This document shows, piece by piece, positions 34,240 through 43,705 of a stretch of 64,000 bases of DNA. Both the position numbers and the translations under genes were made by a program. The number at the start of each line of letters is the position of its first letter. Within the stretch, counting starts at the first letter, position 1. The notes under the pieces are model-generated. The model worked only from the letters and a program-made list of their open reading frames with translations. It was not told the DNA's origin and did no database searches. Source of the stretch: Kordia zhangzhouensis (GTDB lineage: Bacteria; Bacteroidota; Bacteroidia; Flavobacteriales; Flavobacteriaceae); NCBI RefSeq assembly GCF_001005305.1, contig NZ_LBMH01000005.1, positions 186,001 through 250,000 of the forward strand, given 5' to 3'.

Positions 34240-34281
34240 AAAGTGCTTCTTGGAAATCATGTGATGGAAAGGAAGCATTTT
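34240..34281. terminator. Imperfect hairpin between convergent genes
   Basis: AAAGTGCTTC pairs with GAAGCATTTT (one G-U) across a long loop, followed by T's. A competing hairpin can form between GGAAGCATTTTT and the complementary AAAAAATGCTTTCC at the end of the AAA+ gene. Probably a terminator for the lipase and AAA+ genes. Confidence 0.5.
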
Positions 34282-35735
34282 TAACTAAAAAAATGCTTTC
34301 CAAACCCTGCTGAGTCAATCGTAAAGGTTGAACTGTTCTCAGAGCGATCTAATTTTCGATGAATTGTAAGTGCCCATAAAATCAATTCTTTACAAAAGTT
34401 TTGATCTTCTATAGAAAGATTCGATGCATATTCTTTAATGATTGCGTCCAAGGGTTTTATAGAATTCAAACTTGTATAAAATTCTTCATCTGTATCTGTA
34501 TAGTTCAGTTCGATAAAATTATCTTCAAACCAGTTTACTACATCTGTATAAGTGGTTTTTACACCTTCTTTTTCTAATTTGGGCACACGTGGAAATATAT
34601 TCTCAAATTGTGCCATTACCGCATCATCTATCAATATTTTTGCGACCTCATCAGCTCCTTCTTGTTCCCCTTCATACACCAATTCAATTTTTCCTGTAAT
34701 AGATGGTATGATTGATATAAAATCCACCAAACGTATCGTGGTTGTTTCTGCTCCAGTTTCGATTAATCGTAATTGGGCAGCTGCCATCAAGTTTTCCATA
34801 GCACTAATCGTTAAACGTGCACTTACTCCACTTTTGGCGTCGACATATTCACTTGTACGTGCCGCAAATGCTACTTCTTCCAATAAATCTTTTGCTAGAT
34901 TTGGAACAATGATAGCCGATTGATCTTGTGAAGAAATATTGGCTTCTTGCTCTGTAATTTGGCGTGCCAACTGAATAGTTTTTGGGTAATGTGTAAAAAT
35001 TTGCGATCCAATTCGATCTTTCAGAGGAGTTACAATACTTCCTCTATTTGTGTAATCTTCCGGGTTTGCAGTAAATACAAACTGAATGTCAAGTGGCATT
35101 CGCAACTGGAAACCACGTATTTGCACGTCACCTTCTTGTAGAATATTAAATAAAGATACTTGAATACGCGCTTGTAAATCAGGCAATTCATTGATAACAA
35201 ATATAGACCGATTTGCACGCGGAATCATTCCGTAATGCAACACTCGCTCGTCAGAATATGGCAATTTAAGCGTCGCAGCTTTGATTGGATCAATATCACC
35301 TATTAGATCTGAAACATTTACATCTGGCGTTGCCAGTTTTTCATAAAAACGTTCCGAGCGATGTACCCAAGAAATAGGTGTCTCGTCTCCTTTTTCTGCT
35401 ATTAAATCTTTGGCATATTTTGATATAGGCTGAAAAGGGCTGTCGTTAATTTCAGAACCTTTTACTACAGGCATATATTCATCTAGTAGGTCAACCATAC
35501 TACGTGCTATACGTGTTTTTGCTTGTCCCCGTAATCCTAGTAAATTAATATGATGCCCTGCCAATAACGCTTTTTTTAGTTGAGGAATCACTGTATCTTC
35601 ATACCCAAGAAGCCCTTTAAATATCGGCTCTTTTGCTTTGATTCGAGCAATTAAGTTTTTTTGAATTTCTTCCTTAATCGTTTTGTGGATATATCCAGAA
35701 TCTTTTAGTTCTTTAAGTGTGATCTCTTTTTTCAT
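34281..35735 (-). CDS. MoxR/magnesium-chelatase-like AAA+ ATPase (vWA partner)
   Basis: A 484-residue AAA+ ATPase. Walker A is GLRGQAKTRIAR (about residues 62-73), the Walker B-like strand is SIFVINELPD (Asn-Glu instead of Asp-Glu), sensor 1 is FTANPEDYTNRG, and the arginine-finger region is LKDRIGSQIFTHYP. The insertions fit the MoxR/Mg-chelatase clade. Such ATPases work with a vWA protein, here the gene 103 bases upstream on the same strand, as chaperone-like or chelatase-like machines. Target unknown; no tetrapyrrole genes are nearby, so a chelatase role is unlikely. Confidence 0.82.
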   Translation of the reverse strand: MKKEITLKELKDSGYIHKTIKEEIQKNLIARIKAKEPIFKGLLGYEDTVIPQLKKALLAGHHINLLGLRGQAKTRIARSMVDLLDEYMPVVKGSEINDSPFQPISKYAKDLIAEKGDETPISWVHRSERFYEKLATPDVNVSDLIGDIDPIKAATLKLPYSDERVLHYGMIPRANRSIFVINELPDLQARIQVSLFNILQEGDVQIRGFQLRMPLDIQFVFTANPEDYTNRGSIVTPLKDRIGSQIFTHYPKTIQLARQITEQEANISSQDQSAIIVPNLAKDLLEEVAFAARTSEYVDAKSGVSARLTISAMENLMAAAQLRLIETGAETTTIRLVDFISIIPSITGKIELVYEGEQEGADEVAKILIDDAVMAQFENIFPRVPKLEKEGVKTTYTDVVNWFEDNFIELNYTDTDEEFYTSLNSIKPLDAIIKEYASNLSIEDQNFCKELILWALTIHRKLDRSENSSTFTIDSAGFGKHFFS

Positions 35736-35838
35736 ATTTTTTTATAAACTGATTCTTTTTTAACTTTTCTTAATCATGGAAGCTCTGTTTAATGAAAATC
35801 ATATTTTATAGCATACAGAGCACTATTGAAATTGTACA

Positions 35839-36990
35839 TTATCGAATTCTTCGGATGCGATTCTTCTCATAATCTTCAAAAATCATTTGTCCTAAGTTGG
35901 ATAATCCTGTTAGGAAGGCTTTTCCTCTATTTTGTTGGGTAAAAAGATCTACAAACTGCCGTAAATACGGATCTTGGGCAATCATGAATGTTGTAATCGG
36001 AATTTGCAATTTTCGTGCCTGTGCTGCCTTGTTCAGACATTGTGTTACAATACGTTCATCCAGTCCGAAACTATTTTTATAAAATTCTCCATTAGGTAAA
36101 GTCAAACAACTAGGTTTTCCATCTGTAATCATAAAGATTTGCTTATTGGTGTTTCGTTTACGTCGAAGTATATCCATTGCCAACTCCAATCCAGCCACAG
36201 TATTTGTATGATATGGTCCGACTTTTAAATAGGGAAGCTCTTTAATCGCAATAGGCCATGCTTCATTTCCAAAAACAATCACATCAATAGAATCTTTTGG
36301 GTATTTTCGATGGATAAGTTCAACCAATGCCATAGCTACCTTTTTTGCAGGTGTAATACGATCTTCTCCATACAGAATCATTGAATGACTAATATCAATC
36401 ATCAAAACGGTACTCATTTGCGCTCTGTGTTTGGTTTCCTCTACAATAAGATCGTTTTCCGTAATACGCAAATCACCTATTCCGTTATTGACTTGTGCAT
36501 TTTTAATGCTTTCGGTCATGTTAATCATAGACAAGTCGTCTCCAAATTGAAACGCACGATGTTCCCCAATACGTTCGTCACCAGTTCCTTGTTTGTTGGT
36601 CCGATGATTTCCCAAACCGCTTTTTTTCAGTTTTCCAAAAATCTGTTCTAATGCGTAGGAACGTAAAGCAGCCTCCAGTTTTGCCGTAAGTAGCTTTTTC
36701 CCTTTTCCTGGTTCATTGCCTGTATTTCCTTGTTTGGGATCAATTTCTTCTTTAATGTAACCTTGCTTTTTTAAATCGTCTTCAAAATCTTGCAGTGTGT
36801 AGTCGTCCGTGAAGATGTTGTATTCTTTATCCAGCGTTTCGAGCCAATCGAATGCTTCTTCAATATCGCCTGACGTATGAGTGAGAATATCTTTAAAAAT
36901 ATCAAACACACGTTCAAAATGGGAGGTTTCCTCTGGAATATGTTTACTAAATGTAAAACCTTTTCCGTAGTTAAAATTCATTGTTTGCAT
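35839..36990 (-). CDS. vWA domain protein (partner of AAA+ ATPase)
   Basis: A 383-residue protein with a helical N-terminal half and a C-terminal von Willebrand A domain. The metal site motif DISHS is at about residues 198-202 (VLMIDISHSMILYGEDRITPAKK), with later TNTVAGLELAMDILRR and IFMITDGKPSC matching the T and D of a complete MIDAS. It is the first gene of a two-gene unit with the AAA+ ATPase. The pair resembles YehL/YehP-like and other MoxR-vWA modules. Confidence 0.85.
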   Translation of the reverse strand: MQTMNFNYGKGFTFSKHIPEETSHFERVFDIFKDILTHTSGDIEEAFDWLETLDKEYNIFTDDYTLQDFEDDLKKQGYIKEEIDPKQGNTGNEPGKGKKLLTAKLEAALRSYALEQIFGKLKKSGLGNHRTNKQGTGDERIGEHRAFQFGDDLSMINMTESIKNAQVNNGIGDLRITENDLIVEETKHRAQMSTVLMIDISHSMILYGEDRITPAKKVAMALVELIHRKYPKDSIDVIVFGNEAWPIAIKELPYLKVGPYHTNTVAGLELAMDILRRKRNTNKQIFMITDGKPSCLTLPNGEFYKNSFGLDERIVTQCLNKAAQARKLQIPITTFMIAQDPYLRQFVDLFTQQNRGKAFLTGLSNLGQMIFEDYEKNRIRRIR

Positions 36991-37227
36991 GAATTATTCC
37001 TTTCTTTTTCGGGTTGTTCGTGAATTAAGAAGATATTCACTAGATTTTCTTTTTCTATAAAAATACGGAAAAGATAGGAGAATGTTGGTGTGAATAATTT
37101 TAAAAAGATTTTTTAGAATCTTGTGAAAAACCATCTTTTTTTGACTCCTTTTATCATATATGTTGGCAAGTTTTTCCTAAAGAAAACTAACTGTCCTTTT
37201 TACAGGGTGTTCAACAGCCGATTAGGC

Positions 37228-38049
37228 CTACTTTTTATCAATTGTCCTTTTTGCTCTTTTTATGATTTTTTCGGTTTCTTTGGTAGGTGATTCTTTTTCC
37301 CATTTTTTGCAGAGATTAATTACAAAACTAGGTTGAGATTTGCTCGCGTCATTTAACCAATTACCAACGCTATCTTGCACATATTTTGAAGAATCTGACT
37401 TTAAATTTTCTAAAATCGGCAAAACCATCTCAGGATGTTCTTTTAGTTTGTCAATATGCTTACACCAAACACCTCTCGGCCTTGTAGATTCTGTGGTAAA
37501 TCGTCTTATATTTTCATCTTCACTCTTACTCCACTTCGTTAATATTGTAATTGCTTCTGTAAGATTTTTTTCTATTTCTGGACGCAGAGCCATCCAAACT
37601 ACTTCACGAACTCCAAAATGCGTATCAGCAACTAAAGGTTTGACTAGTTCTAATTTTTCTTCTATGTTGATATTTCTATTTAACGAAATTAAATAGGGAG
37701 CATAACAACGAATAGTATCTGAAAGGTGTTTTTTTAGGTTTTCAAAAATAGCAGAAATCAAATCGTTATCTCCTAGTTGTGTATAAAGTGATTCGCCAAC
37801 AACTTTAATGGTATTCATTGTTGAAGGTTTTTTCTGCTCTTGAATACTTTCTAAAACAGTTTGAGTTATTTTTTTGGGAATACTCAAACGTGAAAAATTA
37901 TTTTCAATCAGTTGGAAATGATTTATAGCCAACCATTCCGTTAGGTTTACGGTTTCAATTTTTCCAAGGTTAAGTAATTCCAAAACATTAGTAGGAATGT
38001 CTTGTGCTTTTCTAGCTCCTTTTCTATGAAGTACATCCTGTTTAACCAT
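37228..38049 (-). CDS. DNA alkylation repair protein (AlkD-like HEAT repeat)
   Basis: A 273-residue all-helical protein. FGVREVVWMALRPEI, DENIRRFTTESTRPRGVW and SSKYVQDSVGNWLNDASKSQPSFVINLCKKW are the hallmarks of the AlkC/AlkD DNA glycosylase superfamily, in which HEAT repeats cradle DNA with alkylated bases such as 3-methyladenine. Activity should be regarded as predicted. The flanking gaps (36991-37227, 38050-38274) show no genes. Confidence 0.85.
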   Translation of the reverse strand: MVKQDVLHRKGARKAQDIPTNVLELLNLGKIETVNLTEWLAINHFQLIENNFSRLSIPKKITQTVLESIQEQKKPSTMNTIKVVGESLYTQLGDNDLISAIFENLKKHLSDTIRCYAPYLISLNRNINIEEKLELVKPLVADTHFGVREVVWMALRPEIEKNLTEAITILTKWSKSEDENIRRFTTESTRPRGVWCKHIDKLKEHPEMVLPILENLKSDSSKYVQDSVGNWLNDASKSQPSFVINLCKKWEKESPTKETEKIIKRAKRTIDKK

Positions 38050-38274
38050 ATTTTTAGTTGCTCTCAGAGTCGTTTCTTAAACGTTTTTAAATGCTTCAAG
38101 TATAGTAATTCTGCTCCAATATTTTGAGTTTCTATATTGATAGAATTGCCTTTTAAAATTTTTAAAAGATACAAGAATAGAAGTTTTAAATAAAAGTAAT
38201 GATTTTGCTTTTCAGTCCTATAACGAGTTTGTATAACTTCCTATTTACTTTATATTCATTTTATTTAATCTTTG

Positions 38275-39186
38275 TTAAGGTCTAACTATATTCACTTCTT
38301 TCTTTATCCATTGAATGGCAATATCAAAAGGTTCTGTAGAAGCTGAATATCCTGTATTATGTCCTAGTTTTGGAAATAGCGCATATTCAAAAGATTTCCC
38401 TTGAACTTTTAAAACATTTAAGTTTTCTATACATAATTTTACTGGAATTTGGATGTCTTGCTCTCCAAAAAGCCAGAGACCTGGAATTGACAGCGTACTT
38501 AACGCATCTTTAGGATCAGTAGCTTTAAATTGATATCGGTCAGGATCGTTTTTGGTATGCAGCTGCGCATCTTCATCTGTATGAGTTTCCCAAAAATCAG
38601 AATCACCATTAGTATAAAACTGAAATCTAAGTTGTTCAAGCGTTGTAATGGTAGGACAACTAAAAAGAACCATGAATTCTATTAATGGATTGTTTGCTGC
38701 TGCAATTGGAATTATCCATCCAGCTTGACTAAAACCTACCAAGCCTATTGCTAGGTTTTTATTTTCTTGTCGAATAACATTTACAGCTGCGTTTGCGTCT
38801 TTTGCTAGTAGGTTAAGGTTATCAACACTAATATTATTTGTTCCAACTTCAGGGCCTGCATATATTCCTTCCGATTCTCCAACACCACGTTTGTCATAAG
38901 TCAATACCAAAATATTGTTCTTTGCTAGCAATTCAGCAAACTTATTCATTCGAGGAACACTGTCAGATCCGTGAACAACTACTACCGCAGCATGTGGATG
39001 CTTGGGTTGATAGATTGTACCAGCCAGTTTTACTCCTTCACTTTCAAATGTTACATCTTTAGTTTCTATAGAGTTTATGTCAGCGTTAACTTGAGTAAGG
39101 GATTCACTTTTTTGTTCTTTCGATTTATGACAACTTATTAAAGTAGTTAATAACGAGAATAATAAAATGTAGTTGATTCGTTTCAT
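38275..39186 (-). CDS. Alpha/beta hydrolase lipoprotein
   Basis: A 303-residue lipoprotein (KRINYILLFSLLTTLISC) with a serine hydrolase fold: VVVVHGSDSVPRMNKFAELLAKNNILVLTYDKRGVGESEG, nucleophile elbow LVGFSQAGWI (Ser at about 160), WLFGEQDIQIP (acid strand) and KLGHNTG (His). It resembles esterase/dienelactone hydrolase-type enzymes; substrate unknown. ATG at 39186 is taken over 39201 because the signal peptide starts there. Confidence 0.85.
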   Translation of the reverse strand: MKRINYILLFSLLTTLISCHKSKEQKSESLTQVNADINSIETKDVTFESEGVKLAGTIYQPKHPHAAVVVVHGSDSVPRMNKFAELLAKNNILVLTYDKRGVGESEGIYAGPEVGTNNISVDNLNLLAKDANAAVNVIRQENKNLAIGLVGFSQAGWIIPIAAANNPLIEFMVLFSCPTITTLEQLRFQFYTNGDSDFWETHTDEDAQLHTKNDPDRYQFKATDPKDALSTLSIPGLWLFGEQDIQIPVKLCIENLNVLKVQGKSFEYALFPKLGHNTGYSASTEPFDIAIQWIKKEVNIVRP

Positions 39187-39583
39187 GTGTTGATATTGCA
39201 ATCGATTTTTTTCTTAAGTTTTGGTTGTACTATTAGCCCTGAGTACGAAAGTCTAATTATTATATTTATTCTCTCTAATTAATAGTAGAAACATTTTTAG
39301 AAAAGACTTCCTTTTATTTTTTTCTAAATGTAAAACAAAGATCATATATACACAATGCCATTTTTTATAAAATCGAACTTTCAAGCAAACTTAAGTTCCT
39401 ACTTTTCTTTTATTCCATTCTTTATAGCTAAGCATTCCATAAAGTAATACACTCCTAAAAATAATTTTAGAGGAACATACTTTCTTTTTTATACGATTTA
39501 CACATTTTTAAATACTAAAAACCCAGAGAAACCAAACTCATTATTAACGCTTTCTGTAAAAAACTTTTTCTTCAAGAGGCACC
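39187..39583. other. Long AT-rich intergenic stretch, no gene seen
   Basis: About 400 AT-rich bases between the hydrolase promoter side and the carB terminator. A 38-codon open stretch on the minus strand (about 39399-39515) has no start codon or recognisable motif and is treated as chance. Confidence 0.4.
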
Positions 39584-39624
39584 AAAAAAACGCTTCCGAA
39601 AAACTGTGTTTTGAAAGCGTTTTT
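39584..39624 (-). terminator. Probable carB terminator
   Basis: AAACGCTTCCGAAAA pairs with TTTTGAAAGCGTTT with a mismatch. T-rich flanks occur on both sides. It lies about 95 bases past the carB stop. Confidence 0.6.
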
Positions 39625-39717
39625 AAATTATTTTATGAGATTCCGTATACCTTTCAACCTTGTACAAGGTCTTTACGAAATAGCATATATGTTGTATCGA
39701 ACGTAGTTGTTATTTTA

Positions 39718-42573
39718 CTACTTGCTCAAATACATTTTTCTTCTAGAGTATAAGTTATAAAACTCATCATCTTTCAGACTATCAATGAATAAGATACTTT
39801 CTCCTGTACTCTTCATTTCTGGCCCTAAACGTTTGTTTACATTAGGGAATTTGTTAAAAGAGAATACTGGTTGTTTGATGGCATAACCTTCTAGCTGTGG
39901 ATTGAAGTCAAAATCTGTTACTTTCTTTTCTCCTAACATCACTTTTGTTGCATAGTTTACATAAGGTTCTTTGTAAGCTTTTGCAATGAAAGGAACCGTA
40001 CGAGATGCTCTTGGATTGGCCTCAATGATGTATACCATATCATCTTTAATTGCAAACTGAATGTTAATTAATCCAACAGTATTCAAGGCTAAAGCAATCT
40101 TTTTAGTATGATCTTTAATCTGCTGCATAACAAATTCGCCCAAGTTAAATGGCGGTAATGTAGCATTTGAATCTCCTGAGTGAATTCCACATGGTTCAAT
40201 ATGCTCCATGATTCCAATGATGTATACATTTTCTCCATCACAGATAGCATCTGCTTCAGCTTCAATTGCACCATCCAAATAATGATCTAGCAACAGCTTA
40301 TTATTAGGAATTTTACGGAGCAAATCTACCACATGTTCTTCCAATTCTTGTTTGTTAATCACAATCTTCATTCCTTGTCCTCCCAATACATACGAAGGAC
40401 GAACTAAGATTGGAAAGTTCAGTTCATCTGCCAGTGCTAATGCTTCATCTGCATTTTCTGCCACACCAAATTGTGGGTATGGAATATTGTTTTCTTTTAA
40501 CAACGTAGAGAAACTCCCTCGGTCTTCTGCTAGATCTAACGATTGATAGGTTGTTCCTAATATCTTAATCCCATAACGATCTAGTTTTTCTGCAAGTTTC
40601 AAGGCTGTTTGTCCTCCTAACTGTACAATAACTCCTTCAGGGTTTTCATGTCGGATGATATCGTAAATATGTTCCCAAAATACAGGTTCAAAGTAAAGTT
40701 TATCTGCCGTATCAAAATCGGTAGAAACCGTTTCAGGATTACAGTTAATCATGATCGTTTCATACCCACATTCTGCAGCAGCTAATACACCATGCACGCA
40801 GCAGTAATCAAATTCAATTCCTTGTCCAATACGATTTGGACCAGAACCTAATACAACTATCTTTTTGCGGTCAGTTACGACGCTTTCATTGTGCACATAA
40901 CGTTCACCATCAGCTGTTTCTATTTCTTCTTCAAAAGTAGAATAGTAATAAGGCGTTTTAGCGGTAAATTCAGCCGCACAAGTATCTACCAACTTGTACA
41001 CACGTTTTACCCCTAACTCTTCACGCTTGTTGTATACCTCACTTTCCCAACATCCCAGCATGTGTGCAATTTGTCGGTCTGCAAATCCTTTTTGCTTAGC
41101 TTCTAATAGTAATTCTTTAGAAATTGTATTGATGGTATTGTGCGAAGAGATTTCCTTTTCGAGATTGTATAATTCCTCATATTGCTTTAAGAACCACATA
41201 TCAATTTTTGTGATTTCATAGATTCTACTTAAAGGAATTCCCATCTGAATTGCGTCGTAAATCACAAATACACGATCCCAAGAGGCATTGCGTAATTTAC
41301 TAATGATTTGGTCATAATCTTTATACCCTTTTCCATCTGCTCCAAGGCCATTACGTTTAATTTCTAATGATTGTGTTGCTTTGTGCAATGCTTCTTGGAA
41401 TGAGCGTCCAATTCCCATAACCTCTCCTACGGCCTTCATTTGTAAGCCAAGAGTTCTGTCAGAACCTTCAAATTTATCAAAGTTCCAACGAGGAATTTTA
41501 ACAATTACATAATCAAGTGTTGGCTCAAATAATGCTGACGTTGATTTTGTGATTTGGTTGTCTAATTCGTCTAATGAGTACCCGATAGCTAGTTTTGCAG
41601 CAATTTTTGCAATTGGATATCCCGTAGCTTTACTCGCCAAGGCAGACGAACGTGATACACGCGGGTTGATTTCAATAGCAATGATTTCTTCTTTTTCATC
41701 TGGACTTACAGCAAATTGCACATTACATCCACCTTCAAAATCACCGATACTACGCATCATCTTAATCGCCATATCGCGCATTTTTTGATACGTTCGGTCA
41801 GATAGTGTCATCGCTGGTGCTACCGTGATAGAATCTCCAGTATGAATTCCCATCGGATCCATATTCTCTATTGAACAGATAATTACTACGTTATCGTTCT
41901 TATCACGAAGTAATTCCAATTCGTATTCTTTCCAGCCCATCATGGCTTTATCAATCATTACCTCGTGAATTGGAGAAATTTCAAGTCCGCGACGTAACAA
42001 CTCATCAAAATCTTTTGGATCGTATACAATTGAAGCTCCAGCTCCTCCTAAAGTATAGGAAGCTCTAATTACTAGTGGAAAACCAAACTCTTGTGCTATT
42101 TCTTTTCCTTTTAAAAACGATGTTGCGGTAGCTTGTGGAGCCATAGCAACCCCTATTTTCCCCATGAGTTCTCTAAATTTCTCACGGTCTTCTGTAATGT
42201 TAATTGCCTCAATATCAACTCCAATCAGTTTGACACCGAAATCTTCCCAGATTCCTTTTTCATCTGCTTCAATACAAAGGTTTAAAGCAGTTTGACCTCC
42301 CATTGTTGGTAATACCGCATCGATTTGAGGATGTGCTTTTAATACCTCAATAATCGATTTGGTAGTAAGTGGCTTTAAGTAAACATGATCCGCCATAGAT
42401 GGGTCGGTCATGATGGTTGCTGGGTTAGAATTGATTAAGATTGTTTCGATTCCATCTTCTCTTAATGAGCGTAGTGCTTGCGAACCTGAGTAGTCAAATT
42501 CACATGCTTGACCAATAACAATTGGTCCTGATCCGATAATTAAAATTGAGTTTAAATCTTCTCTTTTTGGCAT
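39718..42573 (-). CDS. carB: Carbamoyl-phosphate synthase large subunit, short form
   Basis: A 951-residue enzyme that makes carbamoyl phosphate from bicarbonate, ATP and ammonia supplied by CarA, feeding pyrimidine and arginine synthesis. Two ATP-grasp halves are seen: LIIGSGPIVIGQACEFDYSG (N-half) and VVLGSGPNRIGQGIEFDYCC (C-half), each with an EINPR/EANPR motif. It ends soon after GPEMKSTGES, so the C-terminal regulatory MGS-like domain (about 120 residues in the 1073-residue E. coli protein) is missing. The start is at MPKREDL; the longer upstream frame is not needed. Confidence 0.97.
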   Translation of the reverse strand: MPKREDLNSILIIGSGPIVIGQACEFDYSGSQALRSLREDGIETILINSNPATIMTDPSMADHVYLKPLTTKSIIEVLKAHPQIDAVLPTMGGQTALNLCIEADEKGIWEDFGVKLIGVDIEAINITEDREKFRELMGKIGVAMAPQATATSFLKGKEIAQEFGFPLVIRASYTLGGAGASIVYDPKDFDELLRRGLEISPIHEVMIDKAMMGWKEYELELLRDKNDNVVIICSIENMDPMGIHTGDSITVAPAMTLSDRTYQKMRDMAIKMMRSIGDFEGGCNVQFAVSPDEKEEIIAIEINPRVSRSSALASKATGYPIAKIAAKLAIGYSLDELDNQITKSTSALFEPTLDYVIVKIPRWNFDKFEGSDRTLGLQMKAVGEVMGIGRSFQEALHKATQSLEIKRNGLGADGKGYKDYDQIISKLRNASWDRVFVIYDAIQMGIPLSRIYEITKIDMWFLKQYEELYNLEKEISSHNTINTISKELLLEAKQKGFADRQIAHMLGCWESEVYNKREELGVKRVYKLVDTCAAEFTAKTPYYYSTFEEEIETADGERYVHNESVVTDRKKIVVLGSGPNRIGQGIEFDYCCVHGVLAAAECGYETIMINCNPETVSTDFDTADKLYFEPVFWEHIYDIIRHENPEGVIVQLGGQTALKLAEKLDRYGIKILGTTYQSLDLAEDRGSFSTLLKENNIPYPQFGVAENADEALALADELNFPILVRPSYVLGGQGMKIVINKQELEEHVVDLLRKIPNNKLLLDHYLDGAIEAEADAICDGENVYIIGIMEHIEPCGIHSGDSNATLPPFNLGEFVMQQIKDHTKKIALALNTVGLINIQFAIKDDMVYIIEANPRASRTVPFIAKAYKEPYVNYATKVMLGEKKVTDFDFNPQLEGYAIKQPVFSFNKFPNVNKRLGPEMKSTGESILFIDSLKDDEFYNLYSRRKMYLSK

Positions 42574-42625
42574 TGATTCTCTGTGTGTTGTGTTGTTGCG
42601 TAAAAATAAAAAAACGTTTGGGTAC

Positions 42626-42656
42626 AAAAAAGGTGTTGCTTTAAAAAAACAACACC
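42626..42656 (-). terminator. rpmH terminator
   Basis: AAGGTGTTG pairs with CAACACCTT. On the minus strand a run of T follows. It lies between rpmH and carB, so carB needs its own promoter. Confidence 0.85.
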
Positions 42657-42680
42657 TTTATTATTATGATATCAACATCA

Positions 42681-42839
42681 TTACTTTTTATGTCTCATTT
42701 CTGATGATACTGATAATTTTTTTCTTCCTTTTGCTCTTCTACGAGCTAGCACCTTTCTACCGTTTGCAGAAGCCATTCTTTCTCTGAAACCGTGCTTGTT
42801 TCTTCTTTTTCTTTTCGATGGTTGAAATGTTCTTTTCAT
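42681..42839 (-). CDS. rpmH: 50S ribosomal protein L34
   Basis: A 52-residue ribosomal protein with the L34 signature [19 protein letters not shown] and [11 protein letters not shown]. It binds 23S rRNA in the large subunit. The open frame extends 28 codons upstream, but the universal MKRTFQPS start fixes the ATG at 42839. Unlike in many bacteria, rnpA and dnaA are not next to it. Confidence 0.98.
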   Translation of the reverse strand: MKRTFQPSKRKRRNKHGFRERMASANGRKVLARRRAKGRKKLSVSSEMRHKK

Positions 42840-42912
42840 TACTGTAAATATCTTTAGTTTCTCTTGAAAATAATTATTAATGCACGCGAGATTCCTTTCT
42901 AAAAGTGCGGCG

Positions 42913-42920
42913 CAAATATA
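42913..42920 (-). promoter_or_regulatory. -7 box TAtaTTTG for rpmH
   Basis: A perfect -7 element on the minus strand, 74 bases upstream of the rpmH ATG. Confidence 0.55.
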
Positions 42921-42976
42921 CAAAGAGTTTTTACTTTAGCAAACACATTTTAAAAAATATTTTCGTTTGTTTTTTA

Positions 42977-42984
42977 TACATTTG
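42977..42984 (+). promoter_or_regulatory. -7 box TAcaTTTG
   Basis: A perfect -7 element 26 bases before the TPR protein ATG. It supports the start at 43010. Confidence 0.5.
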
Positions 42985-43009
42985 CAACCTCTATAAATAT
43001 ACACATTTT

Positions 43010-43576
43010 ATGTTCAATAAAAATTTTAAACTAATCATAGCGGCAGGAATTTTTACCTACGCCATTTATCAATTCTACGAAACAAACATCGGAAATGGAA
43101 TTTTCTTAATCTTATTAGCAGCTATTTTTGTGCTTTTTTATTTTAAGAATGAATTTATTCTACTATCGTTTTTAAAGCTACGAAAGCAGGATTTTGATGG
43201 AGCTAAACGTTTGTTGGCAAAGATAAAAGACCCAAAAAAGGCATTGACTAAGAAACAACAGGGATATTATTATTATTTGCATGGAATTATGGCATCTCAA
43301 AATAATTTGACACAAGCAGAAAAACATTTGCGGAAAGCTGAAAAGTTAGGTTTGAGTATGGATCATGATATGGCCATGGTAAAAATGACTTTAGCCGGAA
43401 TTGCGGCTCAAAAAAATCGTAAGAACGAAGCTAAAAGCTTAATGAAAGAAGCCAAAGATTTGGACAAACGCGGGTTACTTTCAGAACAAATTAAAATGAT
43501 GGAGCAACAAATGAAGCGAGCTGCAAGTGCACCAAAGCAACATTATGGAAACCGCCAGCAAATGCGCAGACGTTAA
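43010..43576 (+). CDS. TPR-like membrane protein, unknown function
   Basis: A 188-residue protein with two N-terminal hydrophobic helices (LIIAAGIFTYAIYQFYE and NGIFLILLAAIFVLFYF) and a cytoplasmic helical part with TPR-like pairs (QGYYYYLHGIMASQNNLTQAEKHLRKAEKLG, HDMAMVKMTLAGIAAQKNRKNEAKSLMKEAK). The tail is basic and Gln-rich. The start follows the -7 box and drops 35 upstream codons. Confidence 0.7.
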   Translation: MFNKNFKLIIAAGIFTYAIYQFYETNIGNGIFLILLAAIFVLFYFKNEFILLSFLKLRKQDFDGAKRLLAKIKDPKKALTKKQQGYYYYLHGIMASQNNLTQAEKHLRKAEKLGLSMDHDMAMVKMTLAGIAAQKNRKNEAKSLMKEAKDLDKRGLLSEQIKMMEQQMKRAASAPKQHYGNRQQMRRR

Positions 43577-43603
43577 TTCTCTATTCACATATAGTTTATA
43601 CGT

Positions 43604-43637
43604 AAAGTCGAAAGAAATAATCTTTCGGCTTTTTTTA
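43604..43637 (+). terminator. Rho-independent terminator
   Basis: AAAGTCGAAAGA pairs with TCTTTCGGCTTT (one G-U), followed by T's, 28 bases after the TPR gene stop. Confidence 0.85.
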
Positions 43638-43705
43638 TTTCTTCATTTGCGTTTTTTAGCAATATCTCTAGTGAAAAAATTCTATGAATGAGTATGTATA
43701 GTGAT

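Noticed and set aside
34281-36990. Cobalt/magnesium chelatase subunits
   Set aside because: The AAA+ and vWA proteins resemble the clade, but there is no large chelatase subunit or tetrapyrrole gene nearby.
39399-39515. Small ORF or gene remnant on the minus strand in the gap before carB
   Set aside because: 38 open codons, no start codon, no recognisable motif; expected by chance in AT-rich DNA.
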